Of a DNA stretch of 64,000 nt, positions 35,442-43,586 are shown piece after piece. Each line of letters opens with the position of its first letter. Position 1 is the stretch's first letter. The position numbers and the translations under genes are program-made. The stretch lies in assembly GCF_001264245.1 (NCBI RefSeq), contig NZ_CP011339.1, positions 2,542,001 through 2,606,000 of the forward strand, in the 5' to 3' direction. Under the pieces are notes generated by a model that was given only the letters and a program-made list of their open reading frames with translations, had not been told where the DNA came from and searched no databases. The stretch is from Microcystis panniformis FACHB-1757. Its GTDB lineage: Bacteria; Cyanobacteriota; Cyanobacteriia; Cyanobacteriales; Microcystaceae.

Positions 35442-35565
35442 TTTATCGGCCAACGGAATCAAGTGGCGAGCGATGCCCCATGACTTGCCAAGATGGCAGA
35501 GCGTCTATAGCTATTTTTCGGGGTTGGAAAGGGGACGGTACTGATAGCATTGTTCAAAAGTAATG
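35442..35565 (+). pseudogene. IS5-type transposase N-terminal remnant
   Basis: The frame ANGIKWRAMPHDLPRWQSVY followed by SYF, then (shifted) RGWKGDGTD, matches the W-R-x-L-P-x-D-L-P-x-W-x-x-V-Y-x-Y-F block near the start of IS5-group transposases. Nothing before or after belongs to it. Confidence 0.6.
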
Positions 35566-35989
35566 GCAGATATGGTTAATTGCCCTCACCCCCAAACTCC
35601 CCCTGCCCTACCGATGTGGGGGGTGGAGGGGCGCAAGAGGGGAGTAGGATACCTGCCATGAATAAAGAAAAATGGCATAACCTCATCCCTAAACCTCATT
35701 CCCGATTCCATCCAGGAATACTGTTAGGAAGTGAAAATTTATGTCACAATGACTCTATAAGGGCGATTTTTTAGTGAATCGCCGAGGCCGTCTATTAATC
35801 GAATCGATGTCTTTGAAGAACGTAGCCCCAAACTGGAAACCTGACTTTCCTTTCCCATTCTTGCCACTACTAGCGGAATTTTTCTCCCTTTTGTGTTACC
35901 CACGGGAATTCTTGAGCTATTGCTGAGATTGGCATTTTGTCACTTCCCGTTAGTTGAATCCAACAAAAGAAGCTGTTTAGGAGCAATTT
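35566..35989. other. Intergenic, no recognised gene
   Basis: GC-rich low-complexity stretch (CTCACCCCCAAACTCCCCCT) and the upstream region of the DUF6679 gene. Weak start-to-stop frames here lack coding character. Confidence 0.4.
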
Positions 35990-36298
35990 ATGTTACACCG
36001 CAAGATTTATCAATTCTGTATGGATGGTCAGGAAGTCTGCATTTTCTTGCGCGATCAGCAAAGATGGATCGATAATGCCCGTATTGTCGATCTAGAAAGC
36101 GATCTCGTCACCATTCGCTACGAAACAGAAGAAGAAGACGAGATTAGTTCTTGGGAAGAAATGGTGCGTTTAGAAAGTATCGGTGCGGTGAGCAGAAAAC
36201 TGGCATCGGTGTCGCGGACGAATCCTGATATTAATGTCTCGGAAGATTGTCCGGAAGCAGAACAACTTTATCCCCATTCTCCCGATAGCTTAGATTAA
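35990..36298 (+). CDS. Small conserved cyanobacterial protein (DUF6679-like)
   Basis: 102 residues from the ATG at 35990 with AGGAGC upstream. HRKIYQFCMDGQEVCIFLRD and RWIDNARIVDLESDLVTIRY form a short beta domain, followed by an acidic stretch (ETEEEDEISSWEEMVRLES) and a flexible tail. It resembles the DUF6679 family as I remember it. Function unknown; soluble and cytoplasmic. No operon partner. Confidence 0.7.
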   Translation: MLHRKIYQFCMDGQEVCIFLRDQQRWIDNARIVDLESDLVTIRYETEEEDEISSWEEMVRLESIGAVSRKLASVSRTNPDINVSEDCPEAEQLYPHSPDSLD

Positions 36299-36387
36299 TT
36301 TTGTCGATTTAACTGACAGTGGCTAGAAGTCCCGCGGTTTTAACCATGACCAAGGGACTTTTAAGGGATAGAAGGGAAAAGAGCCGG

Positions 36388-36514
36388 TAAGTAGAGAGGC
36401 ACAATTATTTGTAGGATGGGTTAGCAGTAGCGTAACATGAGCGGGCGTTGGGTTTCATGCTTCAACCCAACCCAACCTACGTTCATTTTATATTTAATTC
36501 CACCCACTCACTTA
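36388..36514 (+). mobile_element. 122-bp MITE, 127-bp variant
   Basis: TAAGTAGAGAGGCACAATTA to CCCACTCACTTA, with a duplicated CCCAA inside. Confidence 0.85.
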
Positions 36515-36585
36515 GGAATCACCACTTGTTGTAAAATTATCGTCAAAGCCGCCAGATTTTCTCTATTATCAGCTGGAGGAGCAAA

Positions 36586-37046
36586 ATGAATTCTAATCCC
36601 TACTTCGCTGGCCAGTATATCTATCAAAAATTTGTGGCATTAGTAATAGTTTTAATTAGTTGTTGGTTAGTAACTTTTCCCGCCTTCGCCGGGTCCGCCC
36701 TCTAGAAGTTAAAATTAGTCTAGGCTCCGGGCAAGGAGAATTAAAATTCTTTCCTAGTCAATTAGACTTTATTGCTGGACAAAAATACAAATTAATCCTC
36801 GATAATCCCAGTCCCACTAAACATTATTTTACCGCTAAAGACTTCGCCGATGCTAGTTGGACGCAGAAAGTTGAAGCGGGAAAAGTGGAGATTAAAGGGG
36901 CGATTCACGAACTAGAATTAAAACCTAATGCACAGGCAGAATGGGTAATAGTTCCCCTCAAAACCGGTAAGTATAAATTAATCTGTACTATTCCAGGTCA
37001 TGCTGAAGCGGGAATGGTGGGAGAAATTGCCATTAATAACCCATGA
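36586..37046 (+). CDS. Cupredoxin-domain protein, frameshifted after the signal peptide
   Basis: From the ATG at 36586 (AGGAGC upstream) the frame gives a signal peptide (FVALVIVLISCWLVTFPAFA) and then a TAG at 36703. The mature part is in the next frame: EVKISLGSGQGELKFFPSQL, KHYFTAKDFADASW and YKLICTIPGHAEAGMVGEI. The ligand set His, Cys, His, Met of a blue-copper site is present (HYF, C-T-I-P-G-H, M). One missing base near CCCTC|TAG would restore a 153-residue secreted protein. It overlaps the next gene by ATGA. It may be a read error. Confidence 0.75.
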
Positions 37047-38128
37047 ATTTAAGAAAAATTGTCTCCTTTGCTTTCCTATTATTTATTCCCCTATCGGTGG
37101 TCGCTAGTCGTCTTAATTGGGGAGATCAAGCTATTTTTATCACTGCCGCTTTATCGATCATTCCCCTGTCAATTTGGTTAAGTACGTCTGTGGAAAGAGT
37201 TGCCGTAGTTACTGGGCCAACTTTGGGAGGATTAGTTAATGCTATCTTCGGCAATACTACCACTTTAGTTATTGCCTTAATTGCCCTAAAAAAAGGCTTG
37301 GTGGACATCGTACAAGCCAGTATTACCGGTAGTATTCTCAGTGATTTATTATTATTTATGGGCATGGGAATGCTCACGGGAGGTATTCGCTACAAAGAGC
37401 AGGAATTTAAACCGATTTTAGCGCGGGTAAATGGTTCTTCCATGACTTTAGCAGTAATAGCGATCGCTTTACCAACTTTGGTAATATATACTTCTAACGT
37501 GGTGGAAGTTGCCGATATTCTCAGTCTTTCCCTAGTCACCGCCACGGTTTTATTAATAGTTTACGGGTTAACTTTATTATTTTCCCTGAAAACCCATAGC
37601 TATCTCTACGAAGTGGGATTAAGTAACGAAAATACCCCCGACAATCAGGTTAGTGAGGAAGAAAAAGCTCAAGTCTGGATTTGGTTACTTGTGCTGCTTA
37701 CTTCCACCGTAGCTGTAGCCTATGAGTCAGATTTATTTGTTAATGTAGTGGAATCGGTGATGGAAGGATTTAATCTCACTCCTCTCTTTATCGGGGTGAT
37801 TTTCATTCCTTTAATTAGCGATGTTTCTGGAATAGTTACCGTCACTCAATTAGCCCTAAAAAATCAGATGGATTTAACGGTTTCCGTGGCTATGGGTGAT
37901 AGTTTATTGGTGGCTTTATTCGTGGCACCTTTATTAGTTTTTATCGGTCAATTTTGGCAGCAGCCGATGGATTTAAATTTTAATCCCTTTAACGTGGTGG
38001 CTTTGATTGTAGCGGTGATTGTTACTAATTTAATCAGCTTTACTGGTCGTTCCAATTGGTTAGATGGAACCCTATTACTAGCCACCTATTTAATCTTGGC
38101 AGTAGCTTTTTATTACCATCCCGCCTAG
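37043..38128 (+). CDS. CAX-like cation antiporter homologue lacking the usual acidic motif residues
   Basis: 361 residues with about 11 hydrophobic helices and the two inverted alpha repeats of calcium/proton exchangers. Alpha-1 reads GNTTTLVIALIALKKGLVDI, then VQASITGSILSDLLL; most relatives have G-N-A-x-E. Alpha-2 reads FIPLISDVSGIVTVTQLALK where relatives have G-N-A-A-E-H. Both glutamates that bind the cation in known CAX proteins are replaced (Thr and Gly). It is coupled to the cupredoxin gene by ATGA overlap, so the two probably act together at or outside the plasma membrane. Substrate unknown; copper or another metal is a guess. Confidence 0.75.
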   Translation: MNLRKIVSFAFLLFIPLSVVASRLNWGDQAIFITAALSIIPLSIWLSTSVERVAVVTGPTLGGLVNAIFGNTTTLVIALIALKKGLVDIVQASITGSILSDLLLFMGMGMLTGGIRYKEQEFKPILARVNGSSMTLAVIAIALPTLVIYTSNVVEVADILSLSLVTATVLLIVYGLTLLFSLKTHSYLYEVGLSNENTPDNQVSEEEKAQVWIWLLVLLTSTVAVAYESDLFVNVVESVMEGFNLTPLFIGVIFIPLISDVSGIVTVTQLALKNQMDLTVSVAMGDSLLVALFVAPLLVFIGQFWQQPMDLNFNPFNVVALIVAVIVTNLISFTGRSNWLDGTLLLATYLILAVAFYYHPA

Positions 38129-38541
38129 CCAAAAAAGAGATTTAGGTATTTTCTGAGATTGGGTGCATCTCATTTTTGTAAATCTACTAAGTTGGGATTT
38201 TTAAGGGGAAACTCTCTGCTAAAGTCGGGCATTACTTTCGATTTTTTCCCTCAATCCAAGCTTTTGGGGGGTTCTACCCCCCAAACCCCTAGGGTTGATT
38301 CATCGTAGGGTTGATTCATCGTAGGGTTGATTCATCCTAGGGTTGATTCATGAATCAACCCTACCCAAACCCCCCGTTGGGGGCGTGGCGCCGCCCCCAA
38401 ACCCCGGAGCGCATTAGCTTTTCGGTGGGATGCTTACAGCCAGCTGCTGATATATCTGTAATAATTTAAGAGTTACTAATAATTGCTGATTGTCGGTATT
38501 TCTGCAAATGTGAGATTCACTCCTGAGATTTCTGTCTTAGA
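38129..38541. repeat. Hairpins and a 17-bp tandem repeat
   Basis: GGGGGGTTCTACCCCCC (about 38267-38283), then about four tandem copies of TAGGGTTGATTCATCG (38290-38357) ending in the 30-bp palindrome also seen at 16183, then GC-rich inverted repeats (GGGGGCGTGGCGCCGCCCCC). No gene. Confidence 0.75.
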
Positions 38542-40161
38542 ATGGATTGGTATCACCTTATCACCGCAGGATTGCTGATGATGAAAAGAGGGTTTTGGTT
38601 TGTCGTCGGGTTAGTGGTAACGATAATTCTGCTTCCTTCCCTGGTTCTTTCTAATTCCATCGGTGAACAGGGAATTTATGCTGATCGCTTGCGGGCGGAA
38701 CCCTATAATTTATTAGGGCGAAAAATTGCCATCGGTCAAGTGGAAATCGGCCGACCGGCGCAGTTCGGTTATGATAAAGTGGCAGCTTGGCAGCCTCCCT
38801 ATAAATTAGCTGGTGTTTTTTTTCGCAATCAAATTGCCAAACCCAACACCTATCTAGATAATCACGCCGCTATGGTGGCAACGGTGATGGTCAGTGATGA
38901 TAAAAAAATCCCCGGAGTGGCCCCAAAAGCGAGATTATATTCGGGGGCGGTGGGTTCTTTGCGACGCGGTGGACAACCGGAAGAATGTCTTGCTAGTCAA
39001 AATATTGCCCGACAAAATAGCGGTGATGTCCGCGCGATTAACTTTAGTTTTGGGGAATCTTTGCAAAGAGATCAACGACAGGAACCAAAATTAGATGGTC
39101 AAGCTTTATTAACTCAATGTGTTGATTGGTCATCGCGAGTTGATGATGTTCTTTATGTAATTGCTGGTAATCAAGGTAAGGGAGGAATTCCCATTCCCAC
39201 CGATCATTTTAACGGCATTACTACCGCTTATACAGCCAAAAGAGAAGGAAAATTCACTAAAGTTGATTTTGCTAATATTAGTGCTTTGCCGGTGGGTATT
39301 GGTCGCAGTTTAATTAAACGGGAAATTAATGATGGTTCGCGGCGCTCAATTAATTTAGTTGCCCCTGGCAATAAAATAGAGCTTTATGACCTCAAAGGTA
39401 AATTAAATACTGTTAGTGGCACCAGTTTCGCCGCCCCTCATATTACGGCATCGGTGGCACTTTTACAAGAATACGGCGATCAACAAATTAATCAAAAAAA
39501 TCCCCATTGGAGTGTCGATTCTCGTCATCATCAAGTGATGAAGGCAGTCATGCTTAATGCTGCCGATAAAATTAAAGATACGGGGGATGGTTTACGGTTA
39601 GGTATGAGACGGACAGTCTTAACTAAGGATCAAAAAACTTGGTTAGACTCCGATGCTTATAAAGACCCGAAAATTCCTTTAGATATGCAGATGGGGACGG
39701 GACATCTTAACACTTTTCGCACCTACCAACAGTTTAGTAATGGTCAATGGTCAGCCACAGAATCTATTCCTGCCATTGGTTGGGATTACGCTACAGTTAC
39801 CGCTAATAGTTATCAAGATTATGCCCTAGAGAAGCCATTAAAAGCTAATAGTTTTGTTTCGATAACTTTAGCTTGGGATCGTTTGGTAGAACTAATCGAT
39901 ACTAATCGCAATAATCTCTATGATATCGATGAAAGTTTCCAGGATCTCGGACTGAATAATTTAGATGTTTATCTTTTACCTGCCCAGGAGGATAATAATG
40001 CTAAATACACCTGTGCTTCCCTGAGTGATAGTGATAGTTTAGAGCATATTTTTTGTCCTGTCCCCATCTCTGGAAACTATAAAATTCGGGTTCAATATCG
40101 TCAACAAGTTAATGAGAAAGAACAAGCTTTTGCTCTCGCTTGGTGGACGGTTCCTGAATAA
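38542..40161 (+). CDS. Exported subtilisin-like (S8) protease with an atypical Asp site
   Basis: 539 residues; an internal ATG at 38578 gives a better signal peptide (KRGFWFVVGLVVTIILLPSL). The catalytic His lies in LDNHAAMVATVM and the Ser in VSGTSFAAPHITASVALL; the oxyanion Asn is in LYVIAGNQGKGG. At the place of the canonical D-x-G (IAIGQVEIGRPAQFG) a Glu stands instead. A C-terminal beta-rich domain (ALAWDRLVEL-like SITLAWDRL, then FCPVPISGNYKIRVQYRQ) resembles pre-peptidase domains. It is probably secreted or periplasmic. Substrates unknown. Confidence 0.8.
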   Translation: MDWYHLITAGLLMMKRGFWFVVGLVVTIILLPSLVLSNSIGEQGIYADRLRAEPYNLLGRKIAIGQVEIGRPAQFGYDKVAAWQPPYKLAGVFFRNQIAKPNTYLDNHAAMVATVMVSDDKKIPGVAPKARLYSGAVGSLRRGGQPEECLASQNIARQNSGDVRAINFSFGESLQRDQRQEPKLDGQALLTQCVDWSSRVDDVLYVIAGNQGKGGIPIPTDHFNGITTAYTAKREGKFTKVDFANISALPVGIGRSLIKREINDGSRRSINLVAPGNKIELYDLKGKLNTVSGTSFAAPHITASVALLQEYGDQQINQKNPHWSVDSRHHQVMKAVMLNAADKIKDTGDGLRLGMRRTVLTKDQKTWLDSDAYKDPKIPLDMQMGTGHLNTFRTYQQFSNGQWSATESIPAIGWDYATVTANSYQDYALEKPLKANSFVSITLAWDRLVELIDTNRNNLYDIDESFQDLGLNNLDVYLLPAQEDNNAKYTCASLSDSDSLEHIFCPVPISGNYKIRVQYRQQVNEKEQAFALAWWTVPE

Positions 40162-40241
40162 TAAAAATGATAGTAAATTCTGTTGAAAAAGTCTAGGGGG
40201 AGTGAGAAGATGGGAGCAGGTTTTTAAAGTTCGATAGGCAG

Positions 40242-41519
40242 TTAATCGTACTGTCTCTGAGAGACACCTCGTTTTCTTTTCGGGATAACATCGTCAGGGA
40301 TTCCCCAATAGTTTGATGCCTGAGACATATTATATAGCAATAAGTCTTCGGGCATTTTTTCTAAAATAACTCGGTTGAGATTAGCGGTATTAATATTCAT
40401 TGCTCCCATCACAGAAGAGCCAAGTTCTTTCGATAATAGCGGAATAACCGCATTACCAATCTCACGAAAACCATGCCATATTGTGCGGTGAAACTGAAAC
40501 CAATCGGGGAATGTATGTAATCTGGCGGCTTCTCGTACAGTAATACAACGAGGAATAGAATAGTGAATGGGTCTAGGAGCAGTATAGGCTCCTTTGTCGC
40601 TATTAGTTCCGGCCCGGAGAGTGTTACATAAACCAGTGGGAGAAAGCTTTAAAAAGCGACTTTTTGGTTCCACTGTACCCGGTTCGGTTAAGATAAATCT
40701 ATCAATTGATCTTTGGGTATGAACTGAGCCTATATGTCCATAGATTTTTATATCTACTGTTCTTTGATGGCAAAGTTTAAAAATATCCCTTGGCTGCACT
40801 GAATATTTTTTCCTCTTACCACTATAATCTAATTTTGATGCGGGTATGCCTAAATCAGTATCGATAAAGGCTGGTATTAATTCTAAATCTGAAATCGCAT
40901 CATAGACGCTGGTAAAAGCTGATTTTTTGGCTGGGTTTAAATCGACGGTCTTTGTCAAAGGATATTTAGCCATCGTCACGTCTTTTCGACTACCAATTAA
41001 GATTAATCTTCTGCGCTTTTGTGGGGCCCCGTATTCACTGGCATCAAGGATTTTAATTGGCTGATTAATTGTATAGCCAATAGCTTCAAATTCAGAGATT
41101 AACTCCTCTAAAAATTGTTTGTGTTTACCCGTAGCCATGCCGGGGACATTTTCAAAGATAAAATACTTGGGTTTAATTTCTGCTACAATCCGCAGATATT
41201 CAAATACAAGAGAATTTCTAGGATCATCTATTTGTCGTTTACCAATCAATGAAAAACCTTGGCAGGGGGGTCCACCAGCAATTAAACTAACATCGGTGGC
41301 ATAGCCTTTTAGTTTTAATAATTCCCATATTTCTCTACTTGTTACTTTGGCTATATCCCGGCAGATAGTTTGACAATAGGGAAAGTTAAAATGATGAACC
41401 AAGGAATGGACTGCATCAAACTCCACCGCTACAGCAATATCAAATCCCGCCGCTTCTAGACCAAGGGACATCCCACCGCAGCCAGCAAATAAATCGATCG
41501 CAATTGGTCTATGTTTCAC
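40242..41519 (-). CDS. DNA cytosine-5 methyltransferase
   Basis: 425 residues with the ordered m5C motifs: I DLFAGCGGMSLGLEAAG, IV SLIAGGPPCQGFSLIG (catalytic Cys), VI YFIFENVPGM, VIII EYGAPQKRRRLILIGSRKD and X GNAVIPLLSKELG. The target-recognition region between VIII and X is not identifiable. It is the last gene of a leftward set after DUF262 and HEPN genes, with an 85-base gap to the HEPN gene. It might mark self DNA for a defence system. The recognition site is unknown. Confidence 0.9.
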   Translation of the reverse strand: MKHRPIAIDLFAGCGGMSLGLEAAGFDIAVAVEFDAVHSLVHHFNFPYCQTICRDIAKVTSREIWELLKLKGYATDVSLIAGGPPCQGFSLIGKRQIDDPRNSLVFEYLRIVAEIKPKYFIFENVPGMATGKHKQFLEELISEFEAIGYTINQPIKILDASEYGAPQKRRRLILIGSRKDVTMAKYPLTKTVDLNPAKKSAFTSVYDAISDLELIPAFIDTDLGIPASKLDYSGKRKKYSVQPRDIFKLCHQRTVDIKIYGHIGSVHTQRSIDRFILTEPGTVEPKSRFLKLSPTGLCNTLRAGTNSDKGAYTAPRPIHYSIPRCITVREAARLHTFPDWFQFHRTIWHGFREIGNAVIPLLSKELGSSVMGAMNINTANLNRVILEKMPEDLLLYNMSQASNYWGIPDDVIPKRKRGVSQRQYD

Positions 41520-41604
41520 TTTGATGATTAGCTCTCTATTGTCTGCCTTTTATTATACTGTATTTCTGATATAATTAACAATTTAAGTTTTATTAAGAGG
41601 GCAA

Positions 41605-42243
41605 TTACTTGAGCAAGTTAGTAATCAATTGATCGACTTTCTCTAATTCTTGAATAATTTGTTTAACTCTTTCTAATTCGTCGGCAGGGTTAGGCGTTTT
41701 TTTCGTTTTTATTCCCGAAGAATGAGCGATTTCACCGCGTTCTTCTCCAAAAGTATTCATATTGGCTAACCAAACTTTATCTAAGTCATCACTATCGATG
41801 CCGATTGGTAAGAGTAATTTTAATAGGTTAGTTTCTTTAATCCCATGATTTTGATCGATAACTGATTTAAAACATCTAATCGCTATGTCAATTTTTTTAG
41901 TTATTTTCAGTTTGTCTAGGGAGACATTTTTGTTACCTTTAAGAGGAGTAATGGTATCGGGAGGATTTTCCATTTCTTGACCAGAAAAAGCGATTACACA
42001 TAACAAAACTCGACCAGCTTTACCTTGATTATCCCAGATATTTTTTGCTGTCTGTACTGTATCCCAAACTCGATCTTCAAGATAAGATTCAATCTCAGCA
42101 TGAGCAAAAACTCGATAGGCAAAAGTTAAAGCTAATTGTCTTTCAGAATAGTCATTTATCTCGCTGAATTTACGAGGTAGGAATTGTTTTTTGAGTCGAT
42201 TTAATTCTTTGGTTAGTTGTCTAAATCTTAGAGATTTCGGCAT
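41605..42243 (-). CDS. HEPN-superfamily protein (MAE_28990-like)
   Basis: 212 residues, mostly helical. LTFAYRVFAHAEIESYLEDR is a helix typical of the MAE_28990/MAE_18760 HEPN group, and R169-GEIA-H174 (EERGEIAHSSG) is the R-x4-H ribonuclease motif near the C-terminus. HEPN proteins of this group are predicted RNases in toxin-antitoxin or phage-defence operons. The gene begins 13 bases after the DUF262 gene ends, so they are one transcript. It would be the effector, held in check by its partner. Confidence 0.8.
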   Translation of the reverse strand: MPKSLRFRQLTKELNRLKKQFLPRKFSEINDYSERQLALTFAYRVFAHAEIESYLEDRVWDTVQTAKNIWDNQGKAGRVLLCVIAFSGQEMENPPDTITPLKGNKNVSLDKLKITKKIDIAIRCFKSVIDQNHGIKETNLLKLLLPIGIDSDDLDKVWLANMNTFGEERGEIAHSSGIKTKKTPNPADELERVKQIIQELEKVDQLITNLLK

Positions 42244-42256
42244 AGTAAAAAAACAA

Positions 42257-43498
42257 CTATCTTAACCCCTTAAAAATAATACGATTGTCTTCCATCTGAG
42301 GAATATTGAAGTTAATATCTAATACTTCTGATAAAGCTTGACCCCATAAATGAAAACGATCATAGGTTGATTGTTTAGTATTTGTACTAATTAATACAGC
42401 ATTTTTAAATCGATCAACGGCAGTACGACATAAACTTTTAAATGCTTCTTCTACCTGTTCTTTGTTTGTCTCGGCAGCTGCTCTCATTAGATCATCGCAA
42501 AAGTAAAAAACCATCACATCTAAAATTGCTCGATTGAACTGACTTCGATAAGTTGCCGATTCAGGCAGCCAGAGACGGGAAAAGTTTTTCTCTCCAAAAA
42601 TATTAATCGTTGTCTGGACAGCTTTTTCAAATTGATCAATAATATTTTTGATTTCTTCTGAGTTTTGATCCCATCGAGCATTAAGCGAAACACAAGCATT
42701 ATCAAGAAATTTTTTAAGATCACCGCGATAATCGGATAAATAATAATGAAAAGCTACATAACGCAATAATATATCAGTGTCGCGCATCCGGAAATCGGGA
42801 TAGGAAGATTTAAATATTTTCTTTAATGCTTGACTTTCGATCGCTCGATCATCTAAAAAATTAATAAAACCTCCTGGGTGTAATGCTTGTCTTAATTCTT
42901 GAGAAGACAAAGGGGTATTTTCCACATTGAGACGCAGAAAAATTTTATGGAGGAAACTCTCCGTTTTCCAATTACGGATAACAATCGTGCGGATAGTTTG
43001 ATTATCCAGTTGGTCTAAGAAATCATTTAAATTGAAGTCATTTTTTAGATCTTGATATTGGCAGCCATTGAGATTATCTAGAAATTCTAAATCTTTTAAA
43101 GTAAAACTATTATTAGGTGTGTCACTGTCACCATAAAACTGTAAAATTGTTAGTAGGCGTTGTTTGCCATCAAGAACGATAAATTTCCCTTTTTCCTTGT
43201 TATTAGTAGCTAAGACAATCTGTGGGACTGGAAACCCTAGAATTAGGGATTCAATAAATCGACTTTTACGAGTAATATTCCAAGCATCTCGTCTTTGAAA
43301 GCGCGGATTGAGTTGAATATTTTCTCGAATTAATTGATCGCGGATCGTTGCGGTAGTCCAATCACTGCTGGCAACAACAGTGTCGGAGATTTCTTTGAGT
43401 TGTAGCTTTTTTTGGTTTGCTGATTCTCCTGCAATATCTTCTTCTTCTTCCGCAAAATCCACCGCTTCTATTTCTTCCCACATCTCTAACTGTGCCAT
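42257..43498 (-). CDS. DUF262 (ParB/GmrSD-like) protein
   Basis: 413 residues from the ATG at 43498 (AQLEMWEEIEAVDF); an upstream in-frame start at 43534 exists. After an acidic leader, the DUF262 domain shows IQLNPRFQRRDAWNITRKSR, FIESLILGFPVPQIVLATNN and FIVLDGKQRLLTILQFY, the D-G-Q/K-Q-R motif used for nucleotide handling in GmrSD-type enzymes. The remaining part (NVENTPLSSQELRQALHPG and helical sequence) is typical of the family. No HNH domain was found at the C-terminus, so it may sense or switch rather than cut. It heads the operon DUF262-HEPN-methyltransferase. Confidence 0.85.
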   Translation of the reverse strand: MAQLEMWEEIEAVDFAEEEEDIAGESANQKKLQLKEISDTVVASSDWTTATIRDQLIRENIQLNPRFQRRDAWNITRKSRFIESLILGFPVPQIVLATNNKEKGKFIVLDGKQRLLTILQFYGDSDTPNNSFTLKDLEFLDNLNGCQYQDLKNDFNLNDFLDQLDNQTIRTIVIRNWKTESFLHKIFLRLNVENTPLSSQELRQALHPGGFINFLDDRAIESQALKKIFKSSYPDFRMRDTDILLRYVAFHYYLSDYRGDLKKFLDNACVSLNARWDQNSEEIKNIIDQFEKAVQTTINIFGEKNFSRLWLPESATYRSQFNRAILDVMVFYFCDDLMRAAAETNKEQVEEAFKSLCRTAVDRFKNAVLISTNTKQSTYDRFHLWGQALSEVLDINFNIPQMEDNRIIFKGLR

Positions 43499-43535
43499 GG
43501 TAGTAATTAATCTCCTCAATTGTCTATTCTGCAAA

Positions 43536-43562
43536 AATCCCGCCCCAATATTTGGACGGGAC
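43536..43562 (-). terminator. Rho-independent terminator of guaA
   Basis: Read leftward: CCCGTCC-AAATATT-GGGGCGGG followed by ATTTTTG, 25 bases after the guaA stop. Confidence 0.85.
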
Positions 43563-43586
43563 TAATAATCAATCAATAATTCAATA

